Shown here in pieces: positions 40,223 to 49,332 of a stretch of DNA of 64,000 nt. The stretch spans positions 3,968,001 to 4,032,000 of the forward strand of contig NZ_CP048814.1 in NCBI RefSeq assembly GCF_014217785.1, written 5' to 3'. The position numbers and the translations under genes are program-made. The notes under the pieces are model-generated. The model saw nothing but the letters and a program-made list of their open reading frames with translations. It did no database searches and was not told where the DNA came from. The stretch is from Rhodococcus triatomae (GTDB lineage: Bacteria > Actinomycetota > Actinomycetes > Mycobacteriales > Mycobacteriaceae). The stretch's first letter is position 1; each line of letters opens with the position of its first letter.

Positions 40223-40942
40223 ATGCGTATCGACGTCGTCACCATCTTCCCCGAGTATCTCGAGCCGTTGCGAGTTGCCTTGCTGGGCAAGGCCATCGAC
40301 AAGGGACTCATCTCCGTCGCGGTGCACGATCTCCGGGACTGGACTCACGACGTCCACAAGGCGGTGGACGACTCTCCCTACGGCGGTGGCCCGGGCATGG
40401 TCATGAAGCCGTCCGTGTGGGGCCCGGCCCTCGACGACGTCCTCGCCGTGGCCGACGCCCGGCCGGATGCGGGAGAGGACCCGCTGTTGGTCGTTCCGAC
40501 CCCGGCCGGTGTCCCGTTCACCCAGTCCACCGCGCACCGGTGGGCCGGGGAGAAGCGGCTGGTGTTCGCGTGCGGGCGCTACGAGGGCATCGACCAACGC
40601 GTGTTCGACGATGCCGCCACCCGGGTGCGGGTCGAAGAGGTGAGCATCGGCGACTACGTCCTGATCGGTGGCGAGGCGGCCGTTCTCGTCATGGCCGAGG
40701 CCGTCGTCCGCCTACTTCCCGGAGTTCTCGGCAATCAGCAGTCCCACCAGGAGGATTCGTTCTCCGACGGGCTCCTCGAGGGACCGAGCTACACGCGTCC
40801 GGCCACCTGGCGCGGACGGGACGTGCCACCGGTTCTGCTGTCCGGCGACCACGCGAAGATCGCGCAGTGGCGCCGGGAGCAGTCGCTGCTCCGCACCACG
40901 CAACGGCGTCCGGACCTGCTCGACGGCTCCGACCCGGCCTGA
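40223..40942 (+). CDS. trmD: tRNA (guanine(37)-N(1))-methyltransferase
   Basis: 239 residues, SPOUT-class trefoil-knot methylase that makes m1G37 in tRNA and prevents frameshifting. The start [16 protein letters not shown], the knot motif [11 protein letters not shown] (about residue 118) and [15 protein letters not shown] (about residue 137) are diagnostic. ATG 40223 is chosen over an upstream TTG because it gives the exact family start. Last gene of the operon; the next gene is on the other strand, 5 bases beyond. Confidence 0.97.
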   Translation: MRIDVVTIFPEYLEPLRVALLGKAIDKGLISVAVHDLRDWTHDVHKAVDDSPYGGGPGMVMKPSVWGPALDDVLAVADARPDAGEDPLLVVPTPAGVPFTQSTAHRWAGEKRLVFACGRYEGIDQRVFDDAATRVRVEEVSIGDYVLIGGEAAVLVMAEAVVRLLPGVLGNQQSHQEDSFSDGLLEGPSYTRPATWRGRDVPPVLLSGDHAKIAQWRREQSLLRTTQRRPDLLDGSDPA

Positions 40943-40947
40943 TCCGG

Positions 40948-41895
40948 CTACGGGCGGCCCCAGTCGTCGACGGAGCCTGTGGGAAACAATGCCTCGATCA
41001 CCCCGGTGACGGTCTCGCGTGCGTGCGCGGCGCTCTCGTCGTCCGTGGCGTCGACGTACGAGGTGTCCGGAAGACCGGGCACCCCGTCCTCGTACTGGAC
41101 GTCCTCGGCGACTTCGACGACCACGACGTACCGGCCGCCGGGGCCGACGACTCCCGTAGACAGATGGATCCACTGCTCGTCGATACAGCACATCCATCCC
41201 TGCTTGACGGCGATGTCGGAGCCACCGAGGACCGCGGGGACCCCGAATCGCTGGTCGTACCCGTCTGCGGCCAGCGGCGTCCAGGCTCGGAGGTAGCCGA
41301 GGATGCGGTTCGTGCGCACCGGACCCAGCCCGTCGCGGTCGGCGAGGAGCAGGTCGTAGAACGTCGCGAGGTCGGTGACGGTCGTCTGCGTGTTCCACCA
41401 CATCCCGTCCCACGGTTCGTGGGTGTCGTCGAGGTGATACCGGTCCGCGACCGCGGCCACCAGATCGGGTCCGTCGAGTTCGTCCCACAGCACGTCCGCG
41501 GCGAAATCGTCCGACGACGAGAGCATGCGGGCGAGCAACTCGCCGTCGTCGGTCGAGAATCCGCGTTCACCCGTGGCATCCAGATGGGAGAGTTCCGCCG
41601 CCACGAACAGTTTCGCGAGGGACGCGGTGAGGATGGGGTCCTTCTCGTGATAGCCGACGCGGTCACCGGTCTCGCGGTCGAGCAGGACCAGGGACACGCG
41701 CGCGTGCCGAGTGTTGGCCCACGTCTCCACGGCGTCGAGACGGTCGGTCAGGTCGGAGGCGATCGCCAGCGTGTCCGCGGCCTGCGGCCCGGGGGGCGAA
41801 GGAGACTCGCCGACGGCGCACGAGGCCGTCACACAGATGACCGCCAGCGTGGGAACGAGGACTCCGACGAAACGGCGCCCGGCATCGCCGAACAT
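40948..41895 (-). CDS. Beta-lactamase-like serine hydrolase lipoprotein
   Basis: 315 residues, exported. The N-terminus has a basic start, a hydrophobic stretch (FVGVLVPTLAVICV) and TASC, a loose lipobox with Cys26. The penicillin-binding-protein fold is indicated by S-L-A-K (SxxK, about residue 91), SSSDD (SxN/D position, about residue 130) and KQGW (KTG-like) near residue 235. The exact activity is unknown; the altered motifs make real beta-lactamase activity uncertain. It converges with trmD and diverges from tex across a 74-base gap. Confidence 0.8.
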   Translation of the reverse strand: MFGDAGRRFVGVLVPTLAVICVTASCAVGESPSPPGPQAADTLAIASDLTDRLDAVETWANTRHARVSLVLLDRETGDRVGYHEKDPILTASLAKLFVAAELSHLDATGERGFSTDDGELLARMLSSSDDFAADVLWDELDGPDLVAAVADRYHLDDTHEPWDGMWWNTQTTVTDLATFYDLLLADRDGLGPVRTNRILGYLRAWTPLAADGYDQRFGVPAVLGGSDIAVKQGWMCCIDEQWIHLSTGVVGPGGRYVVVVEVAEDVQYEDGVPGLPDTSYVDATDDESAAHARETVTGVIEALFPTGSVDDWGRP

Positions 41896-41969
41896 GGTGA
41901 GTGACTCCTCGTGGAACGCGCAACGGCCCTGACCGGATGCACTCCAGGATACCGGTAGGGTCGCAGACC

Positions 41970-44324
41970 GTGACTGCCAAGACCGTGAACCAGCGCATTG
42001 CCGAGGAACTCGACGTCCGGGAGAGACAGGTCGCAGCCGCGGTGGACCTGCTCGACGGAGGCTCCACGGTGCCCTTCGTCGCGCGCTACCGCAAGGAAGT
42101 GACCGGCGGCCTCGACGACGCGCAGTTGCGATTGCTCGAGGAACGGCTGCGCTACCTGCGTGAGCTGGACGAACGCCGGGATGCAGTGCTCGCGTCCATC
42201 GCGGAGCAGGGAAAGCTGGACGATCCGCTGCGCGCCCAGATCATGCTCGCCGATACCAAGGCGCGACTCGAGGACATCTATCTGCCGTTCAAACCCAAGC
42301 GGCGGACGAAGGCTCAGATCGCGCGCGAGGCGGGGCACGAGCCGGTTGCCGACGCGCTGATCGGGAACCCGGACACCGATCCCGCGCAGTACACCTCCGA
42401 ACAGCTCGACGGGGCGCGGGCCATCCTGGTCGAGCGCATCGCCGAGGACGGTGACCTCGTCGGCGAGCTGCGTGAGCTGATGTGGAGCAGGGGCCGGCTC
42501 GTCTCCTCGGTTCGCGACGGCAAGCAGACCGACGGAGCGAAGTTCTCCGACTACTTCGAGTTCTCCGAACCCTTCACTTCGTTGCCGTCGCACCGCATCC
42601 TCGCGGTGTTCCGCGGCGAGAAGGAGGAGGTTCTCTCGGTGGCGCTCGCGCCGGACGCCGACGATCCCGTACCGGGGGAGCCGACGGTGTTCGAGGGGCG
42701 CATCGCCGCACGCTTCGACATCGCCGACCGCGGCCGTGCCGCGGACCGCTGGCTCCTCGATACGGTGCGCTGGGCCTGGCGCACGAAACTGCTGGTGTCG
42801 CTGGGGCTCGACGTGCGGATGCGACTGCGGAAGGCAGCGGAGCAGGACGCCGTGGAGGTGTTCGCGAACAACCTGCGGGATCTGCTGTTGGCTGCCCCGG
42901 CCGGCGCTCGGACGACGATGGGGCTCGATCCCGGCTTCCGCACGGGCACCAAGGTCGCCGTCGTCGACGGCACCGGCAAGGTGGTGGCGCACGAGACGAT
43001 CTACCCGCACCAGCCCCACAACAAGTGGGACGCAGCCCTCGCGACGCTGGCAACCCTGGTCGCCCGGCACGGCGTGGAGCTCGTCGCGATCGGCAACGGG
43101 ACCGCCTCGCGCGAGACCGACGCACTGGCAACCGAACTCATCACGAAGAGCAGCGCCGACGGTCTCACGAAGATCGTGGTGTCGGAGGCCGGGGCATCGG
43201 TCTACTCGGCATCCGAGTACGCGACGCGGGAACTGCCGGACCTGGACGTGTCGATCCGCGGCGCGGTGTCCATCGCCCGACGGCTACAGGATCCGTTGGC
43301 CGAGCTGGTGAAGATCGACCCGAAGTCGATCGGCGTCGGCCAGTACCAGCACGACGTGTCGGAGACACTGCTCGCCCGCTCGCTCGGAGCCGTCGTCGAA
43401 GACGCCGTCAACGCGGTCGGGGTGGACGTGAACACCGCGTCGGTGCCCTTGCTGTCCCGAGTGTCGGGCGTGACGTCGTCCCTCGCCGAGAGCATCGTCG
43501 CCCACCGGGACGAGAACGGGCCGTTCCGTACGCGCTCGGCCCTCGCGGACGTGCCGCGTCTGGGCCCCAAGGCTTTCGAACAGTGTGCGGGCTTTCTGCG
43601 GATCCCGGCGGGTGACGATCCGCTCGATGCCTCCGCCGTGCACCCCGAGGCGTATCCGGTGGTCCGACGCATCGTCGATGCCACGGGTGGAGACATCCGG
43701 GAAGTGATCGGCAATTCCTCGACTCTGCGCGCGCTCGATCCGGCGACGTTCGCGGACGATCGGTTCGGGCTCCCCACCGTCACCGACATCATCGGCGAAC
43801 TCGAGAAGCCGGGACGGGACCCGCGGCCCGAGTTCACGACGGCGACCTTCGCCGCCGGTATCGAGAAGGTGGCGGATCTGCAGCCCGGAATGGTGCTCGA
43901 AGGCGTGGTCACCAACGTGGCCGCATTCGGTGCCTTCGTCGACGTCGGCGTCCACCAGGACGGGCTTGTCCACGTGTCGGCGATGTCCCGCAAGTTCGTC
44001 AGCGACCCGCGTGAGGTGGTCAAGTCCGGCGACGTGGTGAAGGTGAAGGTGCTCGAGGTAGATCTGCAGCGTCAGCGGATCAGCCTGACCTTGCGCCTCG
44101 ACGACGAGGTGGGTGCGACCCGGGCCCGCGGCGAGCGGGACAAGAGCACGGGTGGTCCGCGTCCCGACGGGGACGGTCGGCGCGGCGGATCCGGTGGCCG
44201 GCGCGGCGGTGCCGGCCAGGGTGGCAACGGGGGACGGCCACAGGGCCGCGACCGCAAGGAGTCGCGCCCGGCCCCGGCGGGCTCGATGGCAGATGCATTG
44301 CGCAAGGCCGGGTTCGGTCGGTGA
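41970..44324 (+). CDS. tex: Tex-family S1 RNA-binding protein
   Basis: 784-residue Tex protein (transcription-associated, structurally like Spt6). In order: N-terminal helical part ([45 protein letters not shown]), YqgF-like domain ([16 protein letters not shown], about residue 320), helix-hairpin-helix ([23 protein letters not shown]), and an S1 domain ([33 protein letters not shown]). A Gly/Arg-rich tail (about residues 715-770) resembles RGG RNA-binding segments. GTG 41970 fits the family start; an in-frame ATG at 41901 is an alternative. Confidence 0.93.
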   Translation: MTAKTVNQRIAEELDVRERQVAAAVDLLDGGSTVPFVARYRKEVTGGLDDAQLRLLEERLRYLRELDERRDAVLASIAEQGKLDDPLRAQIMLADTKARLEDIYLPFKPKRRTKAQIAREAGHEPVADALIGNPDTDPAQYTSEQLDGARAILVERIAEDGDLVGELRELMWSRGRLVSSVRDGKQTDGAKFSDYFEFSEPFTSLPSHRILAVFRGEKEEVLSVALAPDADDPVPGEPTVFEGRIAARFDIADRGRAADRWLLDTVRWAWRTKLLVSLGLDVRMRLRKAAEQDAVEVFANNLRDLLLAAPAGARTTMGLDPGFRTGTKVAVVDGTGKVVAHETIYPHQPHNKWDAALATLATLVARHGVELVAIGNGTASRETDALATELITKSSADGLTKIVVSEAGASVYSASEYATRELPDLDVSIRGAVSIARRLQDPLAELVKIDPKSIGVGQYQHDVSETLLARSLGAVVEDAVNAVGVDVNTASVPLLSRVSGVTSSLAESIVAHRDENGPFRTRSALADVPRLGPKAFEQCAGFLRIPAGDDPLDASAVHPEAYPVVRRIVDATGGDIREVIGNSSTLRALDPATFADDRFGLPTVTDIIGELEKPGRDPRPEFTTATFAAGIEKVADLQPGMVLEGVVTNVAAFGAFVDVGVHQDGLVHVSAMSRKFVSDPREVVKSGDVVKVKVLEVDLQRQRISLTLRLDDEVGATRARGERDKSTGGPRPDGDGRRGGSGGRRGGAGQGGNGGRPQGRDRKESRPAPAGSMADALRKAGFGR

Positions 44325-44329
44325 CGGCG

Positions 44330-44367
44330 CCGTCCCGGTGCCTCGCCGCAGCGAGGCACCGGGACGG
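44330..44367. terminator. Bidirectional terminator between tex and the collagen-like gene
   Basis: A perfect 17-base stem (CCGTCCCGGTGCCTCGC and its complement) with the tetraloop CGCA lies 5 bases after the tex stop and 5 bases before the stop of the convergent collagen-like gene. The flanks have no long T-run, as usual in high-GC genomes. Confidence 0.8.
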
Positions 44368-44372
44368 ATAGG

Positions 44373-44987
44373 TCACGAACCGAAGAAGAGCCAGTCGATC
44401 AGGCTGCTCCCGGTACTGCTCCCCCCGGGAGGTCCTTCCGGTCCTTCGGGTCCTTCGGGTCCTTCGGGTCCTTCGGGTCCTTCGGGTCCTTCCGGTCCGG
44501 CGGGTCCCTCGGGCCCCTGTGGTCCTTCGGGTCCGGCGGGGCCTTGAGGTCCGTCTGCACCTTCGGGTCCTTCGGGTCCTTCGGGTCCTTCGGGTCCGGC
44601 GGGTCCTTGAGGTCCGTCAGGTCCGGAGGGCCCCTGTGGTCCTTCGGGTCCGGCGGGTCCCTGTGGTCCTTCGGGTCCGGCAGGCCCCTGCGGTCCGTCA
44701 GCACCACCTGGTCCTTGAGGTCCTTCGGGTCCGGCCGGCCCTGCGGGGCCTTCGGGACCGGGAGGTCCGGGAATCGGATCGAAGATCGTCCAGGTCACCA
44801 GGGTGGACACCAGCGGTGCGCAGGTAGGTGGTGAGCCGATCCTGATCTGCTCCAGGTACCCGGTGAGGATTACCTGGCAGGCATAGAAGTTCGTGTCCGC
44901 ACTGGCAGTCGGTGCGGCACCGAACAATCCGAGCGCCAGGACGCTGCCGCCGATCGCGGCGCGCCCCAAATTTCTCACACGTCCCAT
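44373..44987 (-). CDS. Secreted collagen-like Gly-X-Y repeat protein
   Basis: 204 residues. A signal peptide ([26 protein letters not shown], cut before Asp) is followed by a short globular part with two cysteines ([13 protein letters not shown]...PPTCAPLV), then 38 uninterrupted Gly-X-Y triplets, mostly GPE, GPA and GPQ, and a hydrophobic end [11 protein letters not shown]. The repeat has no Lys or Arg; acidic Glu dominates the Y position. Likely a surface or secreted trimeric rod. At DNA level the repeat is built of near-identical 9-base units, so its length should be unstable. The ATG at 44987 gives the signal peptide; longer frames lack sense. Confidence 0.85.
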   Translation of the reverse strand: MGRVRNLGRAAIGGSVLALGLFGAAPTASADTNFYACQVILTGYLEQIRIGSPPTCAPLVSTLVTWTIFDPIPGPPGPEGPAGPAGPEGPQGPGGADGPQGPAGPEGPQGPAGPEGPQGPSGPDGPQGPAGPEGPEGPEGPEGADGPQGPAGPEGPQGPEGPAGPEGPEGPEGPEGPEGPEGPEGPPGGSSTGSSLIDWLFFGS

Positions 44988-45303
44988 ACTCGTCGTACCT
45001 TCCTCGAAACCGGCCCCGCCTGGGCACGGCACACGGATGACGGCCCGCCGGTAGGCGGCCCGTCGAACGGAAATGGTGAAGGGAGGAGCGGAAACAGTTT
45101 CCGGGCAGATCATGTGCTCCAGGTCACGACGCATCGCGGTGATCGCCGATTGTGTTACCGCTTCGTGACCGCAGGGTGGAGGTGCAGGTGCACGCGGTGC
45201 CGGCTCGCTCGGCGGTGCTGCATCCGGGTTTCGGCGAACCCGAGCCCGCGGCGCGTGTGCACTCACTAGGCTGGATTGACCTCGAGTCGTGAGGGAGGTC
45301 GAC
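44988..45303. other. Divergent intergenic region of about 300 bases
   Basis: Contains the upstream regions of the collagen-like gene (minus) and of the membrane-protein gene (plus). I recognise no gene, no strong hairpin and no clear promoter. A GTTAC-n6-GTGAC pair near 45154 is probably coincidental. Confidence 0.5.
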
Positions 45304-46203
45304 GTGGCGGAATGGTTGGAGCACGAGATCGTCGCTCGCGGCCGCCTGCCGTTGCTGTTCTTCCTTCTGGGATTCATCTCGGCATTCGTGTTCATCCGGA
45401 TCAGTGTCCGACTGATCCGGGCGCAGGTGCGGTGGTGGCCCGGGAACGTCACTCCCGGCGGCCACCACATCCACCACGTCGTCTTCGGTGTGGTCGCGAT
45501 GGTGGTCTCCGGCGGGGCGATCATCGCCGTATACGAGGACGGCACCCAGGTGACCGGGGCGGTTCTGGCGACCTTCTTCGGTATCGGTGCGGCGCTCGTG
45601 CTCGATGAATTCGCCCTGATCTTCTACCTCAAGGACGTCTACTGGGCGGACCAGGGTCGGGCTTCGGTGGATGCGGTCTTCGTGGCGGTTGCCGTCACGG
45701 GGCTCGTACTGCTGGGCCTGCGCCCCCTCGAGTTCCTCGACGTCACCGAATTCCAGCAGACGTCCAATCCGTGGGCGCGCGTCGGTCTGGCGGCCGTCGC
45801 ACTCGCGAACCTGGCTGTCGCCGGCGTGGTTCTCGCGAAGGGCAAGATCTGGACCGGGCTGGTGGGTCTGTTCGTCTTCCCGCTCCTGTTGATCGGCGCG
45901 GTGCGCATCAGCAGACCCGGCGCGCCGTGGGCGCGGTGGCGCTACACCGCCAAGCCCAAGAAGATGGCCAGGGCCGTCGAGCGTGAGAAGAGGTGGCGTC
46001 GGCCGGTGATCCAGGCGAAGATCTACGTCCAGGATCTGATCGCCGGCACTCCCGACCCGGAGCACGCGCGCAAGGTTGCCCGTGAACAGGTCGAGCAGAT
46101 CGTCCACCCGGCGCCTCCGCCCCCGGATTCGGTTCCGATTTCGTCTGCGGCTGCCGGATCTGGCACAATGGACGGGTTGCCTGGACCAGGCACGCATACC
46201 TGA
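45304..46203 (+). CDS. Integral membrane protein of unknown function
   Basis: About 299 residues with five or six hydrophobic helices in the first 200 ([112 protein letters not shown]) and a basic cytoplasmic tail. The HHIHH cluster ([13 protein letters not shown]) and DEF near the third helix suggest metal or proton handling, which is a guess. GTG 45304 is favoured because GGGAGG lies 7 bases upstream; GTG 45289 also opens the frame. Unknown family to me. Confidence 0.75.
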   Translation: MAEWLEHEIVARGRLPLLFFLLGFISAFVFIRISVRLIRAQVRWWPGNVTPGGHHIHHVVFGVVAMVVSGGAIIAVYEDGTQVTGAVLATFFGIGAALVLDEFALIFYLKDVYWADQGRASVDAVFVAVAVTGLVLLGLRPLEFLDVTEFQQTSNPWARVGLAAVALANLAVAGVVLAKGKIWTGLVGLFVFPLLLIGAVRISRPGAPWARWRYTAKPKKMARAVEREKRWRRPVIQAKIYVQDLIAGTPDPEHARKVAREQVEQIVHPAPPPPDSVPISSAAAGSGTMDGLPGPGTHT

Positions 46204-46293
46204 CCTGGGTACGAACCAGTTCGAGCCCTCCGGATCCTGCCGGGGCGCCGCTCGGTTCCTCTACTCACGCGAACGCAAGGATGGAAACAACCG

Positions 46294-46635
46294 ATGCAGA
46301 CCCTCGACTTCCTGGACGCCAAGTCCCTCCGCGACGACGTCCCGGACTTCCGCGCCGGTGACACGCTGAACGTGCACGTGAAGGTCATCGAAGGCTCGAA
46401 GGAGCGCGTGCAGGTCTTCAAGGGCGTCGTGATCCGCCGTCAGGGCGGCGGCGTCCGCGAGACCTTCACCGTCCGGAAGGTCTCGTTCGGCGTCGGCGTC
46501 GAGCGCACCTTCCCGGTGCACAGCCCCAACCTCGCGCAGATCGAGGTCGTCACCCGCGGTGACGTGCGTCGCGCGAAGCTGTACTACCTCCGCGATCTGC
46601 GTGGCAAGGCCGCGAAGATCAAGGAAAAGCGCTGA
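46294..46635 (+). CDS. rplS: 50S ribosomal protein L19
   Basis: 113 residues, [34 protein letters not shown] through [20 protein letters not shown] to the end [19 protein letters not shown], the full L19 sequence pattern. It lies at the 30S-50S interface. A terminator follows 11 bases after its stop. Confidence 0.97.
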   Translation: MQTLDFLDAKSLRDDVPDFRAGDTLNVHVKVIEGSKERVQVFKGVVIRRQGGGVRETFTVRKVSFGVGVERTFPVHSPNLAQIEVVTRGDVRRAKLYYLRDLRGKAAKIKEKR

Positions 46636-46646
46636 TCTGACTTACC

Positions 46647-46688
46647 AGCCCGGCGCCGCGTACTCGCGGCGCCGGGCTAGTCTGTTTT
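46647..46688 (+). terminator. Rho-independent terminator after rplS
   Basis: AGCCCGGCGCCGCG, loop TACT, CGCGGCGCCGGGCT, then AGTCTGTTTT. A perfect 14-bp GC stem with a T-tract makes this the best intrinsic terminator in the window. It ends 28 bases before the preferred lepB start, so lepB needs its own promoter or read-through. Confidence 0.88.
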
Positions 46689-46716
46689 CGTGACGGATTC
46701 TTCGAAGGAGCAGCCG

Positions 46717-47514
46717 GTGTCGGGGTCGTCGAATTCCGGATCCTCGCAGGGTTCACCGAATGGTGACGACAATCCGGCCGCGGAGTTCGCCACGGTCGAC
46801 TCCGGCAAGAAGCAGCGGTCCTTCCTCCGTGAGTTGCCCATCCTCATTCTCGTGGCACTCGTGTTGAGCTTCCTGTTGCAGACGTTCGTCGCCCGCGTCT
46901 ACCTCATTCCCTCCGAGTCGATGGAGCCGACGCTGCACGGCTGTCCCGGGTGCACCGGGGATCGCATCGTCGTCGAGAAGATCGGTTATCGCTTCCACGA
47001 CCCCCGGCCGGGAGATGTGCTGGTCTTCCGGGGGCCGGAATCCTGGTCGTCCGATTTCACGTCGACTCGCTCGGACAATGTCGTGCTCCGCGGACTGCAG
47101 GAGGCGGGATCCATGGTCGGTCTCGTCGCACCGGACGAGAACGATCTGGTCAAGCGCGTGATCGCCACCGGCGGGCAGACCGTCGAATGCTGCGACGACG
47201 AGGGACGCATCCTGGTCGACGGAAAGCCGATCGACGAGCCCTACGTGGTGATGGACTTCCCGTTCGAACCGGGTATCCGGACGTGCGAGACGGACACGCG
47301 GTCGCCGCGGTGCTTCGGTCCGGTCACCGTGCCCGAGGGCAACCTGTGGATGATGGGCGACAACCGCAGCAACTCCGCGGACTCCCGCTACCACGCGGGC
47401 GACGAGTTGCAGGGAACCGTCCCGATCGAGAACGTCGTGGGCAAGGCGCAGTTCATCGTGCTCCCGCCGGGCCGGATGGGGACGATCGGTTCACCCGACA
47501 TACAGGGTGAGTGA
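46717..47514 (+). CDS. lepB: Signal peptidase I
   Basis: Membrane-bound serine protease that removes signal peptides after Sec or Tat export. One N-terminal membrane helix (LPILILVALVLSFLLQTFVARV) precedes the catalytic serine in IPSESMEPTL and the catalytic lysine in DLVKRVIATGG; box E MGDNRSNSADSR is present. GTG 46717 is preferred to GTG 46690 because AAGGAG sits 6 bases before it, whereas 46690 abuts the T-tract of the terminator and has no ribosome site. 265 residues, normal for the group. rnhB follows after 9 bases. Confidence 0.94.
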   Translation: MSGSSNSGSSQGSPNGDDNPAAEFATVDSGKKQRSFLRELPILILVALVLSFLLQTFVARVYLIPSESMEPTLHGCPGCTGDRIVVEKIGYRFHDPRPGDVLVFRGPESWSSDFTSTRSDNVVLRGLQEAGSMVGLVAPDENDLVKRVIATGGQTVECCDDEGRILVDGKPIDEPYVVMDFPFEPGIRTCETDTRSPRCFGPVTVPEGNLWMMGDNRSNSADSRYHAGDELQGTVPIENVVGKAQFIVLPPGRMGTIGSPDIQGE

Positions 47515-47523
47515 ACAGCGGCG

Positions 47524-48216
47524 GTGAGCGAGAAGCGGCGCATGGGTTCCTGGCCCCCACGAACGGTGATCCGCAGGTCGGCCGGCCTACGGACGATGGA
47601 GTCCGCGCTGGCGCGCTGTGGTCTCGGTCCGGTGGCCGGCGTGGACGAGGCAGGACGGGGAGCATGCGCGGGTCCTCTGGTGGTGGCGGCGTGCGTCCTT
47701 CCGTCCAGGCCGCACTCGTCTCTCGCCCGGCTCGACGACTCCAAGAAACTCACCGAGCGAGCCCGCGAGGAACTGTTCCCGATCATCCGCCGGTCCGCCT
47801 TGGCGTGGAGCGTCGTGCAGATTCCGGCATGGGAGGTCGACGCGATCGGAGTGCACGTGGCGAACATCGAAGGCATGCGCCGGGCGGTGGCAGGGCTGGA
47901 CGTGGCACCCGGGTACGTTCTCACCGATGGTTTCCGGGTACCGGGGCTGGCGGCGCCTTCGCTGCCGGTGATCGGGGGAGACGGCGCCTCGGCCTGCATC
48001 GCTGCCGCGAGCATTCTCGCGAAGGTCACGCGTGACCGGGTGATGGTGGAGATGGGCCGCCGGATCCCCGGTTACGATTTCGCGATCCACAAGGGATACA
48101 GCACGGCCCGGCACATGGCAGCGCTCGCGCGCCTGGGGCCGAGCGAGGAGCATCGGATGTCGTATTCGAACGTGGCAGGTGTCGGTGTCGATGCCGTCCG
48201 CGAGGGTGCGCGATGA
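47524..48216 (+). CDS. rnhB: Ribonuclease HII
   Basis: 230-residue enzyme that removes ribonucleotides from DNA and cuts RNA in RNA-DNA hybrids. The start region [20 protein letters not shown] matches actinobacterial RnhB. Catalytic acidic residues are in [19 protein letters not shown] (DE pair), the middle Asp in [10 protein letters not shown], and the last in AKVTRDRVM. Position after lepB is standard. Confidence 0.95.
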   Translation: MSEKRRMGSWPPRTVIRRSAGLRTMESALARCGLGPVAGVDEAGRGACAGPLVVAACVLPSRPHSSLARLDDSKKLTERAREELFPIIRRSALAWSVVQIPAWEVDAIGVHVANIEGMRRAVAGLDVAPGYVLTDGFRVPGLAAPSLPVIGGDGASACIAAASILAKVTRDRVMVEMGRRIPGYDFAIHKGYSTARHMAALARLGPSEEHRMSYSNVAGVGVDAVREGAR

Positions 48217-48268
48217 TGGGCGTTCGGAGTACGGACGTTCACACTGGAGCAGGAGGACCGCGGAACCG

Positions 48269-48586
48269 ATGAGTGCCGAAGATCTCGAGAAGTACGAAAC
48301 CGAGATGGAGCTGTCGCTCTATCGCGAGTACCGGGACATCGTCGGGCAGTTCTCCTATGTCGTCGAAACCGAGCGGCGCTTCTACCTCGCGAACTCGGTG
48401 GAACTGCTCCCGCACAACGCCGACGGTGAGATCTACTTCGAACTACGGATGTCGGATGCCTGGGTGTGGGACATGTACCGGCCGGCCCGGTTCGTGAAGT
48501 ACGTGCGGGTGATCACGTTCAAGGACGTCAACATCGAGGAACTCGACAAGCCGGACCTGCGACTGCCGGACAACGGGCTGTCCTGA
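48269..48586 (+). CDS. DUF2469 family protein
   Basis: 105-residue acidic cytoplasmic protein, MSAEDLEKYETEMELSLYREYRDIVGQFSYVVETERRFYLAN..., highly conserved in actinobacteria and always found after rnhB, but with no established function. ATG 48269 has CAGGAGGA upstream. The next gene is convergent. Confidence 0.85.
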   Translation: MSAEDLEKYETEMELSLYREYRDIVGQFSYVVETERRFYLANSVELLPHNADGEIYFELRMSDAWVWDMYRPARFVKYVRVITFKDVNIEELDKPDLRLPDNGLS

Positions 48587-48625
48587 CCCGAGGTCGGGAG
48601 GCCGAGCTCGTGCCGGGACGAGTTC

Positions 48626-49246
48626 CTACCGGTGTGGTGGGGTGTCCCGCGTCCCGAAGGTCCCGATGGCACCTCGCAGGCTCTCCACCGTCAGGCGCAG
48701 TACTTCCATCCGGGTTCCCTGTCCCCGGGCGACGTAGTCGACGGCGGTGTACAGGAAGGTCCAGACCAGATTCTGGACCCAGTCCACGGTGAGGTCCGGC
48801 CGAATCGACCCGTCGCGGTGGCCGCGTTCGATCGCGGCGTTCACGTCGTCCTCGTCGCCGATGCACGTATCCGCGACCTCGAGCACGCCCGGGGTGGAGA
48901 ACATGACCGCGAGCAGGTCGGCCAGTTCGTAGTATTCGCGGCACAACCGTGCCACCGCGTCCAGTCCGGTGCCCTCGTCGAGTCGCGCCCGCTCGGCCGC
49001 CTCGCGGCGTGAGCGTGCGGCCAGACGCCCGATCTCGTCGACGAGCTCCTGTCGTTCTGCGAAGTACCGGTGCAACGTCGTGCGCCCCACTCGTGCCGCA
49101 GCCGCGATGTCGCCGAGCGATGCAGTCGGTTTGGTCGCGAGGACGTTGACCGCCGCGGCGAGGATCGCGGACCGAGTGCGTTCGCGGGCCGCGGTTTCTT
49201 CGGTCGGGCGGGGCTGCCCGGAGGAGATCTCGAGGGACACAGGCAC
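48626..49246 (-). CDS. TetR-family transcriptional regulator
   Basis: About 206 residues. The N-terminal helix-turn-helix is ASLGDIAAAARVGRTTLHRYFAERQELVDEI (about residues 40-70), followed by a variable all-helical ligand domain. GTG 49246 (or 49240) is the likely start. It is divergent from an ABC exporter, with an operator-like inverted repeat in the 86-base gap, so it most likely represses the exporter until a toxic substrate binds. Confidence 0.9.
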   Translation of the reverse strand: MPVSLEISSGQPRPTEETAARERTRSAILAAAVNVLATKPTASLGDIAAAARVGRTTLHRYFAERQELVDEIGRLAARSRREAAERARLDEGTGLDAVARLCREYYELADLLAVMFSTPGVLEVADTCIGDEDDVNAAIERGHRDGSIRPDLTVDWVQNLVWTFLYTAVDYVARGQGTRMEVLRLTVESLRGAIGTFGTRDTPPHR

Positions 49247-49305
49247 AGTGTAGAACCCTCCCGTAAGGGAACGCACTGCAACTGTATAGGAAATGAATTG
49301 ACCGG

Positions 49306-49327
49306 AATGGAACATTGGTGTTCCATT
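49306..49327. promoter_or_regulatory. TetR operator upstream of the ABC exporter
   Basis: AATGGAACA-TTGG-TGTTCCATT, a perfect 9-base inverted repeat with a 4-base centre, the size of typical TetR-family operators. It ends 5 bases before the exporter ATG at 49333, where a bound repressor would block initiation. Confidence 0.75.
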
Positions 49328-49332
49328 GAAGC

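Noticed and set aside
44113..44827. Plus-strand Gly/Pro/Ser-rich or Leu/Val/Arg-rich frames opposite the collagen-like gene
   Set aside because: All frames of the 9-base repeat are open; only the minus-strand frame has a signal peptide and ribosome site.
45150..45180. GTTAC-n6-GTGAC as a GlnR site before the collagen-like gene
   Set aside because: Second half deviates from GAAAC and there is no nitrogen gene nearby.
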